Part shown: in pieces, positions 21,030 through 31,430 of the stretch
Position numbering within the stretch: position 1 is the first letter of the stretch
Layout of the letters: every line of letters starts with the position of its first letter
Source of the DNA: Obelidium mucronatum
Lineage: Eukaryota; Chytridiomycota; Chytridiomycetes; Chytridiales; Chytriomycetaceae
Direction of reading: 5' to 3'
NCBI GenBank assembly: GCA_025765595.1
Contig: JAIVFH010000019.1
Location: 338,533 to 402,532, forward strand
DNA: 64,000 nt
The notes under the pieces: generated by a model
What the model saw: the letters and a program-made list of their open reading frames with translations, nothing else
What the model was told of the DNA's origin: nothing
Databases searched by the model: none
Program-made: the position numbers and the translations under genes

Positions 21030-22800
21030 ATGAGACAAAATTGCCACGCTGAAGACATCCAAAAACTTCGCAAAAATATGGTTGCAATTGTTTATTTGTT
21101 GCACCGTTATCAGCAAGCCATCAAGGAGCATCAACGGCGTAGATTGAAAAAGAAAATTGCCTGCCTTTTGAGGATCAAACTCTCTAGTAGAACTCGGAAC
21201 TATTTGATCACAGCTTCTCTTGGAAACTCAAACAATTGTGCATGGCAGCGACTGTACCATGGCCCTGATGAAGGATCATTCATTGCATCCACTTCACTGA
21301 CTCGATCGGCCTTTCAAGTTCTTCTTGGTGAATTTAACAAGTGCTACGTTGTAAAGTCAGGTGGTGGGAAAAGGGGCCGTCCTCCGAAAGCCACATACAA
21401 ATCCACTGTACTTGGGTTGCTGCTGTGCTTCTATACAGGCACAAGCGATTCCTCTTCTCTCTGTCGCGAGTTTGGTATACCTCCTGCCACACTCAATCGT
21501 TTACTTGCCAATGGTGAAGCCGCTCTGTTTGAATCTTTGACAAGGTTACCTGATGCTCAAGTCCGGTGGCCATCTTTTGCCGATCAAGTGGAATGGGGAC
21601 AATTGATTCAATTGAAAGAGCCTTTGTTGAAACACAAGTTTGGATTTGTTGATGGTAAAAACTATCACGTACTATAGCGAGCGGCACTCCCGATTCGGAC
21701 CCCGATTCGGCCTCCTAGTCGGGAAGCGATTCGGAGTCCGACTAGGGTCCTAATAGGGCCCTATTAGGAGCAGTCCCGAATAGGGGCCGAATCGGAATGC
21801 CCAATAGGCTAATTGGCGCTCCTAGCCGCCCCTTAATGTACTCCTAACCTGTTTCCAGTAGGAGATTTCTATTTTTTCCTTTTATTTGAAGGGGTTTTCT
21901 TTCTCCTGGTCGGACTTCCGAATAGGACATACCATTAAATGAGAAAATGCACGTTTACTACTGAAAACCTTTTAAAAGAAGGCTATTAGAACTCCTATTA
22001 AGAGCTAACAAATGCTATAAGGACAGGTCCTATTGGCTCATTTGCGATTAGGAGCACCACTAGGACCCCTAATAGCGCCTCATTAGGCTCCTAATCGGTC
22101 CAGCTCCTAATAGGGTCCGATTCGGACTCCTAGTCGGACTCCTAGTCGGGCCCTAATCGGACCCCGAATCGCGCGTGCCGCTCGGACCCCGGGCTGAAAA
22201 CTATCGTGTCCAAGAACCATCAAATGCCGATCTTCAGAATGCATGCTACAACGGATGGCTGCATTCAGTTTTAATTACCGGAGTTTTGTGCTTTGGAGTT
22301 GATGGGCGCATTGTTTGGATGAAACACAACTGTCCTGGCTCATGGAATGATGGGGAAATGAGTCGCGCATTTCGAGAGAAGTTACTCAACAAACGTCGAA
22401 CGTTGCAAAAGTATGGTGTCACAGCCGACTCTGCATTTCCTGCGTCGGCTTCAATGTTTGGAAAAATTGTAACTCCTTGCAAAGGTGTGATTCAAGTCAT
22501 ACCACCAGCTAGTTTTTGAGCCAATTTCTTGATTTAGATGGCGAAATTGAGAAGGCTCCTCCGGCTGCACGCCATGGACTTGAGCGAATGAGTGCCGCCA
22601 TTACCTCTGTGAGGCAAGCTGCTGAGTGGGGCATGGGGGCAGTGGAGAAAGTGTATAAACGGCTACACCTTCCCCTCCCATACCACCAGAAGAGACGAGC
22701 CATGCGCCTTATCAATATTCATCGCCTTTTTAACTTTCGCACACGGCAAACACACATTTCCCAAATACGTTCCACATTCTATGGACAATTGAATGAATAA
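21030..22800 (+). pseudogene. Harbinger transposase 1, interrupted
   Basis: From ATG 21030 the frame encodes a basic N-terminus and a helix-turn-helix-like stretch (STVLGLLLCFYTGTS, REFGIPPATLNRLL). The DDE_Tnp_4 core follows, with first D in KFGFVDGKNY. A 531-bp MITE splits the gene here (21666-22196). The frame resumes as RVQEPSNADLQNACYNGWLHS, with the second D in YGVTADSAFP. A one-base loss in a T run (22513-22517) then shifts the frame to the segment with the third acidic residue, AAEWGMGAVEKVYKRL. With the MITE removed and the shift discounted the triad is complete. The protein would cut and join the element ends; as it stands it cannot be made. Confidence 0.82.
21666..22196. mobile_element. 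hAT-like MITE, copy 1
   Basis: 531 bp without coding capacity. The left end is CACGTACTATAGCGAGCGGCAC, and the inverted right end starts CAGCCCGGGG and shares CGAGCGGCAC at the same offset. An 8-bp TSD AAAACTAT (21658-21665 and 22197-22204) fits the hAT superfamily. Subterminal regions are crowded with CCTAGTCGG, CCTAATCGG and CGATTCGG motifs in both orientations. Confidence 0.88.
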
Positions 22801-23151
22801 AAGCAGATTTTATTTCACGAACGACAGCTACTGGGATCCCTTCAATAAAGCTTTCAATTGAACCAATCTTTCTTGGTAACGAATTTCACGTTCCTCTTCC
22901 TCCTTCTTGCGAGTGCTGGCTCTTTCTTCATCCTCAATTCGTTCACGCCGGCGTCTGTGCTCACGCTCCTCATCTTCACGCCTATCCTGACGTCGCCTGT
23001 CCTCAAGCCTCTCTTCCCTTTCTGCCTTTCTTTCTGCCATCCGCTCTTCTCTCTCAAGTCTTTTCTCTTCCATTTCAGCTTCCCACCTTCGATCCATCTC
23101 TTTCTGACGCCGATCATCAGAAGCAAGCCGCTGCTTTTCGGTTTCACCCTT

Positions 23152-23171
23152 TGATAGCAAATAAAATGACA
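23152..23171. other. LINE target-site duplication, left copy (20 bp)
   Basis: The 20 bases beginning TGATAGCAAAT are repeated at 31782-31801. They lie within the Myb-like coding sequence (codons for LSFYLLS), so the target can be read from both sides. Confidence 0.93.
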
Positions 23172-23197
23172 TTTTTTTTTTTTTTTTTTTTTAGTGG

Positions 23198-23203
23198 TTT
23201 ATT
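23198..23203 (-). promoter_or_regulatory. LINE polyadenylation signal AATAAA
   Basis: AATAAA on the minus strand lies 5 nt before the start of the A tail. Confidence 0.75.
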
Positions 23204-23346
23204 CTCCTCACTCCATTGTTTAAAATAAAGTATGTCGCTGCTGTTTCCAACCTCGCCACGGAGCAAACCCTCCAGCCTTGTGCAGGCGGCAGTCTTGATT
23301 TTCCAACTCCTTCCTCAGCTCCCAATCCCCCCTCCCATCCCCCAGC

Positions 23347-26300
23347 TCACCAGGAGCTACCACCAGTAGAAGCCTTGGGGGCCTCATTAAAAACCCCTGT
23401 GGGGAAAAGAGTGCCCCCATCCAGCCTCCCTTCCTCCATCTTGTGTCTTGCTTGCTTGTCTTGGTCCTGAGGTCTCTGGCTGAGATCCTCCCATTTGTCC
23501 GGGTCGCTGTCGTCCTGGCTTGTTGTCCATTCCATCATTCCTCCGTCTAGTGTGCTTGGTGCCCTAGCTGTTTCTGGTGCTTGGTGAGTTTTCGTTGTTG
23601 CTGGTTTTCTAGACTGGTTGCGCCTATGTCTTCTCCGGTCTTTTCTCAGGCGTTTCTTCCTTGGTTTTGGGTTTGGTTTGCTGTTGCTGTCAGGGCTCCT
23701 TTTGGGGCTCTCTATTGGTTCTTCAGTTTCGATCCATTCTGTTTCTTGCGGTGAGTTGCTCTCGTAGGCCTCTCTCGCGGCTTTTGAGATTTCTATCATC
23801 CCAGGTCTGAGGATTTGTTTTCCGGTTTTGTGGTTGTACCACATTTCAATGGCTCTTGCCCTTTTCTCATATTTGTTATTGTGTGTGTGGAATCCAAACT
23901 CGTCTGGGTTGCTGTCCATGCTTTGGTTGCAGACAAGACACCATTTTCCTGATATTCTTTTTTGCCGTTTAGTCGGGCTTTTCTCTGGGATTACTTCCGG
24001 TCCTGGGTTGTGTTGTGTTTCTTCAGTGGGTTCTTCGTCTTCCTCTAGCATTTCCTCTTCTGCTTCCTTCCTTTTCCAGTTTGCTCTTTTAGCCGATTTC
24101 TTGGTGGTCGCAGTTATTGCGGGTGTTTGTTCTAGTTCCCATTTGACTGTTTTGTCGCATTGCTCTTTCCACATTTCTCTGGCCGCTTTAGTCACGTTTT
24201 TCATTGCATTGATGATTATCGTTCTTGTTTTTTGGGCAGTTAGGCCGCATACAGTTGTGAGAATTTCTTTAAGTACTTCTGGGACTGCCCCTTCTAATAT
24301 AGCTTCAGCTCTTAGGTTGTTTACTTTTTTCTGCCATTTCCCCTGGTATTCTCCCTCGGGTTTTGTGTCCTTGAGGTGGTGTTGCCATGGTCTGGCCCAT
24401 TTTGTGAGGTCCTTTGTCCATCCTTCTTTCTTTTCGTTGCCTCCTCCATTGTCGCATCCACTTGCAACCTCCTTGATGAAGTTGTTTAGGATTTCTGTCC
24501 TTTTTGCCTCAAATGCTTTGCATTTCATGATGTGGGAGTTTGTTTCCTCTTCTTGGTTGTCGCAGCACCTGCAGTTTCCGTTTGGGTATATGTGTGGGTA
24601 CCTTTGTTTCATTACTGATTGTGTTGGTCTAAGGTGGTGTAGTGCTTGTACGTTGTATCTGATTGCGGCGGATTCCCTTGTGGATGTGTAGGGGGTTGTG
24701 GGTTTGCGGCCACAAGTTACTGTTGTTATTGTCATGTCAAGGTCAATGTTGTTGAGGTAGCCTTTGATGTGTCTAAATGAGTGTTGCTCTTGCCATCCCA
24801 GGTATGAGTGTATTTTGTTGATGGTCTTGAGGTTTTCCCATACTTGCCCCTCAATGAGGCTGTCTCCAGCTTTTGCCATGAATCGTATGAGAGATTGGGC
24901 TCCTGTTTTAAGGTTGATTACCTCTGCGGAGTTCCCCATGTTTGCATTCTTGTCTGCTATGTCATTTCCTGTTTTGTCCTTTCCAGAGTTTTTGGAGTGT
25001 CCTTCTACCTTGGTGAATTGGAAGAGCCTCTCTTCTTTGCTATAGTCTTTTACGATTTGGGCCATCATTGCCACTTGTAGCATGCATGCTCTTCCCATAA
25101 GGTCTCTGGTGTTGATCTCTCCGTTGCTTTTTACTACGTCCTTGCCATCTTTTACCACGGCTGCGTTGTCAATCTTGATAATGGTGAGTCCTTTTTTTGC
25201 TCCTATCATCCCTGTGATTGCCCCCATGGCTTCTGGTAGTTTGGATGAGGACCAACCGGTCACTTTTGCACACCATTCTCGTCCTCTATTAGCCCCTTCA
25301 GTGCATATCCCCCCTGTTCCCATGCTGTTTGTGTGCCTAGAGCCGTCTGTGTATATTGTGTCTGGCTTTGGGTCTGGGTTATCCTCCATTACACATGTTC
25401 CTATTGCCTTAAGTAGGTTTTGGGAGCACAGGATGTATGTTCCTGCTTTGTTTACATTTTCAATGTTTTCCTTTTCCAGTGGTGTCTTTTCCAGCTTTTT
25501 AGGCTCAGTTGTGGGGATTCTGTTTGCAGTTTCCATTTCCGCCTCAGCCTCTCTTCTCATCATGTGTTCCTCTGCTTCTGTTTCTTCTGTTTCGTTTTTG
25601 TTAAGTCTTTGCCAGAAGTCTGTAATTGGTCGCTGAAGGGTTTCGGTTGCATATGGGTTTGGGTTGTTTACTTTTGCTCTTTCAAAGGGTGTTTGGTTTT
25701 CTTCACTCTGTCTTGTTTCCATATGTCTTTTTAGTTCTTCGTACCACCCGTATGATCTGTTGTCTTTTTTGTATCTCCTGATCAGGTCTTTTCTGTTGAG
25801 GAGTTTTCTGCCATCCCGGGAAGCTATTTGGTCGACAAACATGATGTTGTCTTTTTTGAGGTGTGGTCTGAATTTGTCGTATATAGCCCAGTTCCCAAGT
25901 GCTTCCCAGATTGTTGTGTTACCTCCTTCAATTTTTCCAAAGGTTTCTGTTTGTCCATTATCTTCATTTTTGTATTCAATGGGTTTGATTGACAGTTGGT
26001 CTTTTGCCATTCTGCCCAGGAGTTGGCCCATGCTGTGTGTTCCCCTTTTAAGTGATGGTTGGAAGGGTTCTTGGAGGGGGCAATGGGGTAGTGCCAGGTC
26101 TTCTTGCAGGTTTAATAGCCTGATTCGAGTTATTCTGCCCAGCAGTGTGTTTTCGTTGAGGCTGATAAGGAGGTTGTTTACTTTGTCTGCCGTGTAGTGG
26201 CGGTTCCAGTTCTCCAGGCCATATAGTGTTGGGTTTTCTAGGAGTGAGGTGGGCGTGCTTTGGGCCAGCCTTGCCTTCTGTTTTACCATTTTGAGGCACT

Positions 26301-28404
26301 TTTTATACCACTTGTCCACACAGGCTTCGCTGACTGTCATGGTTTTCCAGATGTATTGTACTTTGGCAAGGAGTACTGTGTTTACTATGGTGATGGCAGT
26401 GATTTCTGTTATCTCCTTCTTGGCAAGGAGGTTGCACATATTTGTGACAATTTGGGTGATGAGTTGCTTTGATTCTTTGTGCTGGTTGTCTGCTGAGAAC
26501 CAGTTTCCAAGGACTCTCTCGCTGTCATTGTTGTTGATGATGGTGATTTTGCTGCCGTCTGGCCATTTGAGGTGTTTGTGGTTTTCTTCTGGGTTTATCG
26601 CAATCATTGCCATCTTTTTTGTGTTGGATTTGATTGAGTTCAGTTCTTGGAATTTGTATATTAGTGCAGCCTGCTTTTCGGCCTCTTTCCAGTTTCCAGC
26701 AAAGGCGCCTGTGTCGTCTACAAATGCTTCCCCCGTGAGCCGTTCTTGCAGAGTCTGGCCGGTTGTAGTGCCGTCTAGGTTTATGCGGGTCGTGTGTTGG
26801 GCTTTTATTGTTATCCCTTCTGTCTCTTTGTCTAGTGTGCAGAGCAGTGTGTCCCAGAAGATTCTCCATTCTAGGGGGGCCAGTACGCTCCCCTGTTGTA
26901 TCATGGTTCCGCATTTGAATCCTTCTGTTGGTCCAAATGTGGTTAGTACTTTTACTGTCATGTGTTGTTGTGTGTCCCATTTCCATGCTGAGTATTTATA
27001 TGGGATTTTCAGCCTCCTGTGGCTTCTCATTACTGCTGTGGGACCAACACTGTCAAATGCCTTTGCAATGTCATTAAATAGGAGGTATGCTGTCATGTTT
27101 CTTTCTTTACAGTACTCAATGATGGCATTAATCATTCGTAGGGAGGTTTCTGTTGACTTCCCTGGGAGGACGCTGAAGTTTCGGCCTGCCAGTACGTGTT
27201 TGTTTTCCATTAGAATTTTCTTGAGCGGGTTGTACCAGATGGTTTCCATTAGTTTATACGGTATTTCAAGCAGGGCAATTGGCCTTGTTTTTAGGAGGTC
27301 TCCAGCCCACTCTTCTGTTTTTGGGATTGGTCGGATGTTTCCCTTTGTCCAGGATTCTGGTGTAAACATGAAGTCTTTGCATAGTTGGATGACTGTGCGG
27401 AAGTACTTGCATGCTTCAGTTCCCCCCATCAGTAGCATTTCCCTTGTAGTCCCTGATGGCCCTGGTGCCTTGTTTTTTCCCATTTGTCTGAGTGCTTCCA
27501 TGATTTGGTCTGTTGTTATTTCTTTTTCTAGCTCCTCATATATTGCTGGGTCTATTGACTCTTTGGGCATGTATTCCTGTGCAAATGGTGATTCCAGGTC
27601 TATATCTTTTGTTTCTCGTTGTTTGAAAACTTCCTTGAAGACCTTGTCTGTTTCCAGTTTGACTTCTTCTGATTCGAATACTGTGCCGTCTTTGGTTCTA
27701 ACCTTATCGATGTCTGAGTTTCCTCTCCCTCTGTCGAGGATTCTGTCAAACATTCTTTTTCTTTGGGTGCGGAACATCTCATTTCTCTTTGCAATTGCTG
27801 TTCTTATTTGGTCAGCTGTTTGGGCCTTTTTCAGCGATATGGCTTTTCTTTCCACTTTGTTTCGCTCTCCTCTCAGCCATTTGATGGTGTTATTTAGGTC
27901 TGTTTGGTCTGCTTCTGGTGGGGGTGTTTCCCAGTCATGTTTGATCTCGGTTGCCCTTCTCTTAATTTCGTCCCAGGTGTTTGCTTTTATTGGTCCCCTG
28001 TGCGCTTCAGTAATTGCTCCTCCCATTGTCTTGAATAGGCTGTGCCACTTGGCAGATTCTGTTTCGCCTGGAGTTCTCCGGTCCCCCCCAAGGATTTTGC
28101 TGGGTAGTGTTTCCATTGCCAGTTTTTCAATTTCCTTTTGTGTTCTTTCTGCATTTTGTCCCACTATTCCTCTCACTATTTCTCTCTCTTTTAGGTCGCA
28201 CAGTTTTTCGTTTGCTGATGGCGGGGTGCACTTAAGTGTCAAGTTTGCAAGTTCTGTGTGCTGTTGGATTCTTTCAGGGTTGCCAGCAAGTACCTGGAAT
28301 CCTGCGCATTGATCTTGTAACTCTGCTCTGTTTTTTTCGTATATTTTTGCACATCCAACTTCAAATTCTTTTTTCTCCTTTTCTGTCACTTTATCCCAGT
28401 CCAC
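23347..28404 (-). CDS. LINE reverse transcriptase and RNase H (ORF2, C-terminal part)
   Basis: An uninterrupted 1685-residue frame. RT motifs include LLFNDIAKAFDSVGP, MIQQGSVLAPLEW and the catalytic AFVDDTGAF at about residue 560. RNase H follows from about residue 1015: TDGSRHTNSMGTGG, LPEAMGA, KIDNAAVVKDG and GNDIADKNAN supply the acidic residues. A cysteine-histidine knuckle (CRCCDNQEEETNSHIMKC) and a second Cys/His cluster near the C-terminus (WCLVCNQSM...HTHN) follow, then a basic tail. It is in frame with the upstream endonuclease frame but separated from it by a single TAA. It would perform target-primed reverse transcription. Confidence 0.92.
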   Translation of the reverse strand: MDWDKVTEKEKKEFEVGCAKIYEKNRAELQDQCAGFQVLAGNPERIQQHTELANLTLKCTPPSANEKLCDLKEREIVRGIVGQNAERTQKEIEKLAMETLPSKILGGDRRTPGETESAKWHSLFKTMGGAITEAHRGPIKANTWDEIKRRATEIKHDWETPPPEADQTDLNNTIKWLRGERNKVERKAISLKKAQTADQIRTAIAKRNEMFRTQRKRMFDRILDRGRGNSDIDKVRTKDGTVFESEEVKLETDKVFKEVFKQRETKDIDLESPFAQEYMPKESIDPAIYEELEKEITTDQIMEALRQMGKNKAPGPSGTTREMLLMGGTEACKYFRTVIQLCKDFMFTPESWTKGNIRPIPKTEEWAGDLLKTRPIALLEIPYKLMETIWYNPLKKILMENKHVLAGRNFSVLPGKSTETSLRMINAIIEYCKERNMTAYLLFNDIAKAFDSVGPTAVMRSHRRLKIPYKYSAWKWDTQQHMTVKVLTTFGPTEGFKCGTMIQQGSVLAPLEWRIFWDTLLCTLDKETEGITIKAQHTTRINLDGTTTGQTLQERLTGEAFVDDTGAFAGNWKEAEKQAALIYKFQELNSIKSNTKKMAMIAINPEENHKHLKWPDGSKITIINNNDSERVLGNWFSADNQHKESKQLITQIVTNMCNLLAKKEITEITAITIVNTVLLAKVQYIWKTMTVSEACVDKWYKKCLKMVKQKARLAQSTPTSLLENPTLYGLENWNRHYTADKVNNLLISLNENTLLGRITRIRLLNLQEDLALPHCPLQEPFQPSLKRGTHSMGQLLGRMAKDQLSIKPIEYKNEDNGQTETFGKIEGGNTTIWEALGNWAIYDKFRPHLKKDNIMFVDQIASRDGRKLLNRKDLIRRYKKDNRSYGWYEELKRHMETRQSEENQTPFERAKVNNPNPYATETLQRPITDFWQRLNKNETEETEAEEHMMRREAEAEMETANRIPTTEPKKLEKTPLEKENIENVNKAGTYILCSQNLLKAIGTCVMEDNPDPKPDTIYTDGSRHTNSMGTGGICTEGANRGREWCAKVTGWSSSKLPEAMGAITGMIGAKKGLTIIKIDNAAVVKDGKDVVKSNGEINTRDLMGRACMLQVAMMAQIVKDYSKEERLFQFTKVEGHSKNSGKDKTGNDIADKNANMGNSAEVINLKTGAQSLIRFMAKAGDSLIEGQVWENLKTINKIHSYLGWQEQHSFRHIKGYLNNIDLDMTITTVTCGRKPTTPYTSTRESAAIRYNVQALHHLRPTQSVMKQRYPHIYPNGNCRCCDNQEEETNSHIMKCKAFEAKRTEILNNFIKEVASGCDNGGGNEKKEGWTKDLTKWARPWQHHLKDTKPEGEYQGKWQKKVNNLRAEAILEGAVPEVLKEILTTVCGLTAQKTRTIIINAMKNVTKAAREMWKEQCDKTVKWELEQTPAITATTKKSAKRANWKRKEAEEEMLEEDEEPTEETQHNPGPEVIPEKSPTKRQKRISGKWCLVCNQSMDSNPDEFGFHTHNNKYEKRARAIEMWYNHKTGKQILRPGMIEISKAAREAYESNSPQETEWIETEEPIESPKRSPDSNSKPNPKPRKKRLRKDRRRHRRNQSRKPATTKTHQAPETARAPSTLDGGMMEWTTSQDDSDPDKWEDLSQRPQDQDKQARHKMEEGRLDGGTLFPTGVFNEAPKASTGGSSW

Positions 28405-28419
28405 TACTCGCCCTGATTT

Positions 28420-29880
28420 TTAGGGGGCCTTAGGTCCTTTGTTGTGGGTTTTGGTTAGGTCAAATGAGGCCACTACTGGGACGTGGTCAGAGGTTCTCAG
28501 CTCCTCCATTTCTGTCAGTATGTCGCAGTGTTTGGTCATTCCTGCGATAGTCGGAGTTGCAAATATGGCGTCGATTCTTGATCCGTATATTACTTTTCCT
28601 TCGGAGTTCCTTTTACTCCTAGAGAATTTTCTAAGCTCTGGGTTATGGTATCTGAAGATGTCTGTTAGCCCGCATTCTTCCAGGATGGGGATTATTCCTG
28701 TGTCTTTTTCCTTTGTGGCCGGGAATCTGTCCACCTCTCCATTTTTGTAGCTGTTGGCATCCATCATCCATATTGTCTCCCTTCCTGCTTTGTCATCTTC
28801 TTTCTGTATTTGTTCTATTGTTTCAGAGATTTCTTTGTATTTTTCACTCGATTTGCTGAGATTTGGGGGGATGTACATGTTCACTATTCTTATTTCCCCT
28901 CCTTTGAGATGTAGGGTTATAGCAATGAGCCAGTTGCCCTTTCTGATTTTTTGCCCAACGTGTTTTGCGATATCAGATCGGATTATGATTGCCACTCCTC
29001 CTGACTTCCCTTCTGCACTTGCAAATTCCGCTGTATCGTAGTTGTGCTCGGTGTCTGGTGTTTTTCCGTTTTCATTGTTTTTTGTTCTTCCTCTCCATCT
29101 TCTTTCCCCCTCTTCTTTGGGGACTTTAGTTTCCTGGATGCATCCTATCATGATTCCAAATGAGGTAAGCATGTATTGTGTTTCTTCAATTTTTAGTGAT
29201 GCTGTGTTGTATGTTGCCACGCTTAGTTCCATTTTGTTTGGGTTTGATCTGATTTCCCTTCTGGCAAAGTCTGGTGTTTGTTCTTGTTCTGGAAGGGTTT
29301 CACCATTACTGTCAGCTGTTCCCTCGTTGTCTCTTATTGGGGCTTCCTCCATTGTTTCCTCTTGTTCGATTGGTCTCTTTTTCTGTGTCCCTGTTGGCAG
29401 TGTTGCCGTTTTATGTTTCTTGGTGTTTTGAGTTGTGGTTCTTTCTTTTTGTCTTTTTTCAGGCTTTTTGTTTGTTGTTGTGTTCCTTTCTTCTTTGTTG
29501 TGTTTGTGTGTTTCATTGTCTGCCTCAATGTAGTTTTCTAGGTTTGTGTATTTGTTCAGTTTACTGTAGAGCCACATTTGTCTCTTCTGCCGTAGGATGT
29601 CTTGTTGTTCTTTGCTAGAGCCTCCTCCTTGTGGGAATTCCCCTTCTTTTTTGTCTTGGAGGGAGGTGATTTTCCTTTCTGTCTCCTCTGTTAGCTCTCC
29701 TAATCTGTATAGTTCCTGGATGGCGTCTTTGATTGCCATTATGTTGGTGGTTTGCTGTGTTTTTGTACTTCTTTTATTTTCACTACTACTGATTTCATTC
29801 CTTGTTGTACTACTAACTATATGTTTCCCTTTTCCACCTCCTCTGCTATCCACCTCTTCTTGTTTGAGCTTACTCATCAT
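28420..29880 (-). CDS. LINE APE-type endonuclease (ORF2, N-terminal part)
   Basis: 486 residues from ATG 29878-29880. The first 210 residues are charged and low in complexity. The endonuclease follows: LSVATYNTASL, CIQETKVP (catalytic Glu), SGGVAIIIRSD, MMDANS, YGSRIDAIF and TSDHVPVVASF, in the order of exonuclease-endonuclease-phosphatase enzymes. It nicks the target DNA to prime cDNA synthesis. The start lies 14 nt after the ORF1 stop, which suits termination-reinitiation. The frame ends at TAA 28420-28422 and is open again directly after it. Confidence 0.88.
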   Translation of the reverse strand: MMSKLKQEEVDSRGGGKGKHIVSSTTRNEISSSENKRSTKTQQTTNIMAIKDAIQELYRLGELTEETERKITSLQDKKEGEFPQGGGSSKEQQDILRQKRQMWLYSKLNKYTNLENYIEADNETHKHNKEERNTTTNKKPEKRQKERTTTQNTKKHKTATLPTGTQKKRPIEQEETMEEAPIRDNEGTADSNGETLPEQEQTPDFARREIRSNPNKMELSVATYNTASLKIEETQYMLTSFGIMIGCIQETKVPKEEGERRWRGRTKNNENGKTPDTEHNYDTAEFASAEGKSGGVAIIIRSDIAKHVGQKIRKGNWLIAITLHLKGGEIRIVNMYIPPNLSKSSEKYKEISETIEQIQKEDDKAGRETIWMMDANSYKNGEVDRFPATKEKDTGIIPILEECGLTDIFRYHNPELRKFSRSKRNSEGKVIYGSRIDAIFATPTIAGMTKHCDILTEMEELRTSDHVPVVASFDLTKTHNKGPKAP

Positions 29881-29894
29881 TGGTTCGGCCCGTT

Positions 29895-31430
29895 TCAGGG
29901 CGTTTCTTCTTCTCCCCCTTCTTTCCCTTTCCGTCGTGGCGTTCGATGTATTCGGGGTTTAATTGTTTCCTCATCCATGTCATTCTGGATTTTTGCCCAC
30001 TGGTCATTCAGGTTGTTCTCCTTTTCCTTCATCCAGATCGCCATCACCTCTTCCAACTCCCCTTTCACTCTTTCCATTTCTGCCTCCATCTTTGTTTCCA
30101 TCTCCTTTTTGAACTCATTCACCTCGGCTTGTACCGCCGTCTTTAGCTCTTCTTTCCGTTCTTCTTCCGTTTGGAAGGTTCTTCCAGTTGGAGCTCTTCC
30201 AGCTGTAGGAGGGGCTCCTTGAAGGGCCATTCGTTGCGCTTTGGACAAGATTCCAGTTGCATTTGGGAGTTCGGCAGTGCTGTTCCCCATTCTGGTTGTT
30301 GGTTTGGTGGGCTTGATAGCCTCAGCCATGTGGATTTCCAAGTGGCGGCATCCTTCGGCTTGTGCTTCAGTGAGGCGGATTCCCTTGCTTTCGAGGTTTC
30401 TGAGGTCCACCCGGATTTGTCCGACCTCTTCTCCACTCATTGATAGGTAGCAGGTTCTTTGTCCCAGTCTTTTTAAGCGTTCCTCAACTTCTTTCTTGTG
30501 TGTTGGGCAGTTTTGGTGGAGGTGGTCCATACGGCAGTGTTTGCAGTCGTCCCTGTTTCTGTATGTTCCGTCCGGTTTTCTGACCAGTTTTCTGACAAAC
30601 GTGAAGGTTGCGTTTGATTCTGGGAATCGGTACTGTTTTTTGGTCTTAGTATTTTGGGTATGTGTGTTTTTGTTTTTTCTCACCACAGTGTTGTCCATTT
30701 TCTTTGCGTCGTCTTCAGACTTCATCACGACCACAAGAGAGTAGGGGATTTTTTTGATCCTATCCCCTCTGACAATTTTGAAGTTCGCTTTTCCGTTTCC
30801 AAGTGCCCGCACCGCGTCGTCCCAGTCCTGGGCTCTTGTGTATTTCTCCACATCCTTTACCACCAGGGTTCTGGTTTGTTCTCTGTGGCGTCGAATGTCC
30901 GGAGTTTCATCCTCGTCAGCCAGGATTGCTGTGTTGCGGTTGAAGTAGAGGCATGGATGGAGCTGCATGCATCTGAGTTTGTCCTGTTCAGTCTCAAAGT
31001 ACAGACTGACGACTACTTCGTGGCTGTTTGTTGTGGATCTTCCAAAGGCTTGCACGATTTTGTGGCCTTTTTTGGTCCAGAGTTGGAACATTGCCTTGGC
31101 AATTTCACTAGGTTGTTGGTGGTGGGCGTTGTCGATGCCAAGGACAAGTGCCTTGTGCTCTTTATCAACTGCTGCTGTCGACTCGACGTTGAACAGATTC
31201 TGGGTAGCTGGTACTTCGGCCACGGTGAGGTTTTCATTGAGGTGGTCCAGTTGCATCCCAGTCAGGTTCATGACCAATTTGTGGTTTGCAGTCCGCACAG
31301 TGGTCTCGACACCATAGTCCCTTCCCAGGAGGATTTCCAGCCCTTCTTTGGCATTGCGGGCCTTGATCTTGGCCAGGTTGATCAGCTCGTTGGCATGTTT
31401 CGTTTCGATCGAGGCGACGTATGTTTCCAT
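29895..31430 (-). CDS. LINE ORF1 protein with CCHC zinc knuckle
   Basis: 511 residues from ATG 31428-31430 (METYVASIETKHANEL). A zinc knuckle CKHCRMDHLHQNC (spacing CX2CX3HX4C) lies in the second half, after a region with a weak RRM-like alternation (TRTLVVKDVEKYTRAQDWDD, FKIVRGD). The C-terminal 120 residues form a Glu/Lys coiled coil. ORF1 proteins bind LINE RNA. In this copy the open frame extends 5' through the LINE leader into the Myb-like gene without a stop, so the true start was chosen by comparison with the copy at 59286. Confidence 0.82.
   Translation of the reverse strand: METYVASIETKHANELINLAKIKARNAKEGLEILLGRDYGVETTVRTANHKLVMNLTGMQLDHLNENLTVAEVPATQNLFNVESTAAVDKEHKALVLGIDNAHHQQPSEIAKAMFQLWTKKGHKIVQAFGRSTTNSHEVVVSLYFETEQDKLRCMQLHPCLYFNRNTAILADEDETPDIRRHREQTRTLVVKDVEKYTRAQDWDDAVRALGNGKANFKIVRGDRIKKIPYSLVVVMKSEDDAKKMDNTVVRKNKNTHTQNTKTKKQYRFPESNATFTFVRKLVRKPDGTYRNRDDCKHCRMDHLHQNCPTHKKEVEERLKRLGQRTCYLSMSGEEVGQIRVDLRNLESKGIRLTEAQAEGCRHLEIHMAEAIKPTKPTTRMGNSTAELPNATGILSKAQRMALQGAPPTAGRAPTGRTFQTEEERKEELKTAVQAEVNEFKKEMETKMEAEMERVKGELEEVMAIWMKEKENNLNDQWAKIQNDMDEETIKPRIHRTPRRKGKEGGEEETP

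Noticed and set aside
26249..28312. 687-residue open frame on the plus strand (and others at 23828-25734)
   Set aside because: They are antisense to the LINE RT frame, consist mostly of Leu/Ser/Phe/Val and show no domain; they are shadows of a strongly biased coding strand.
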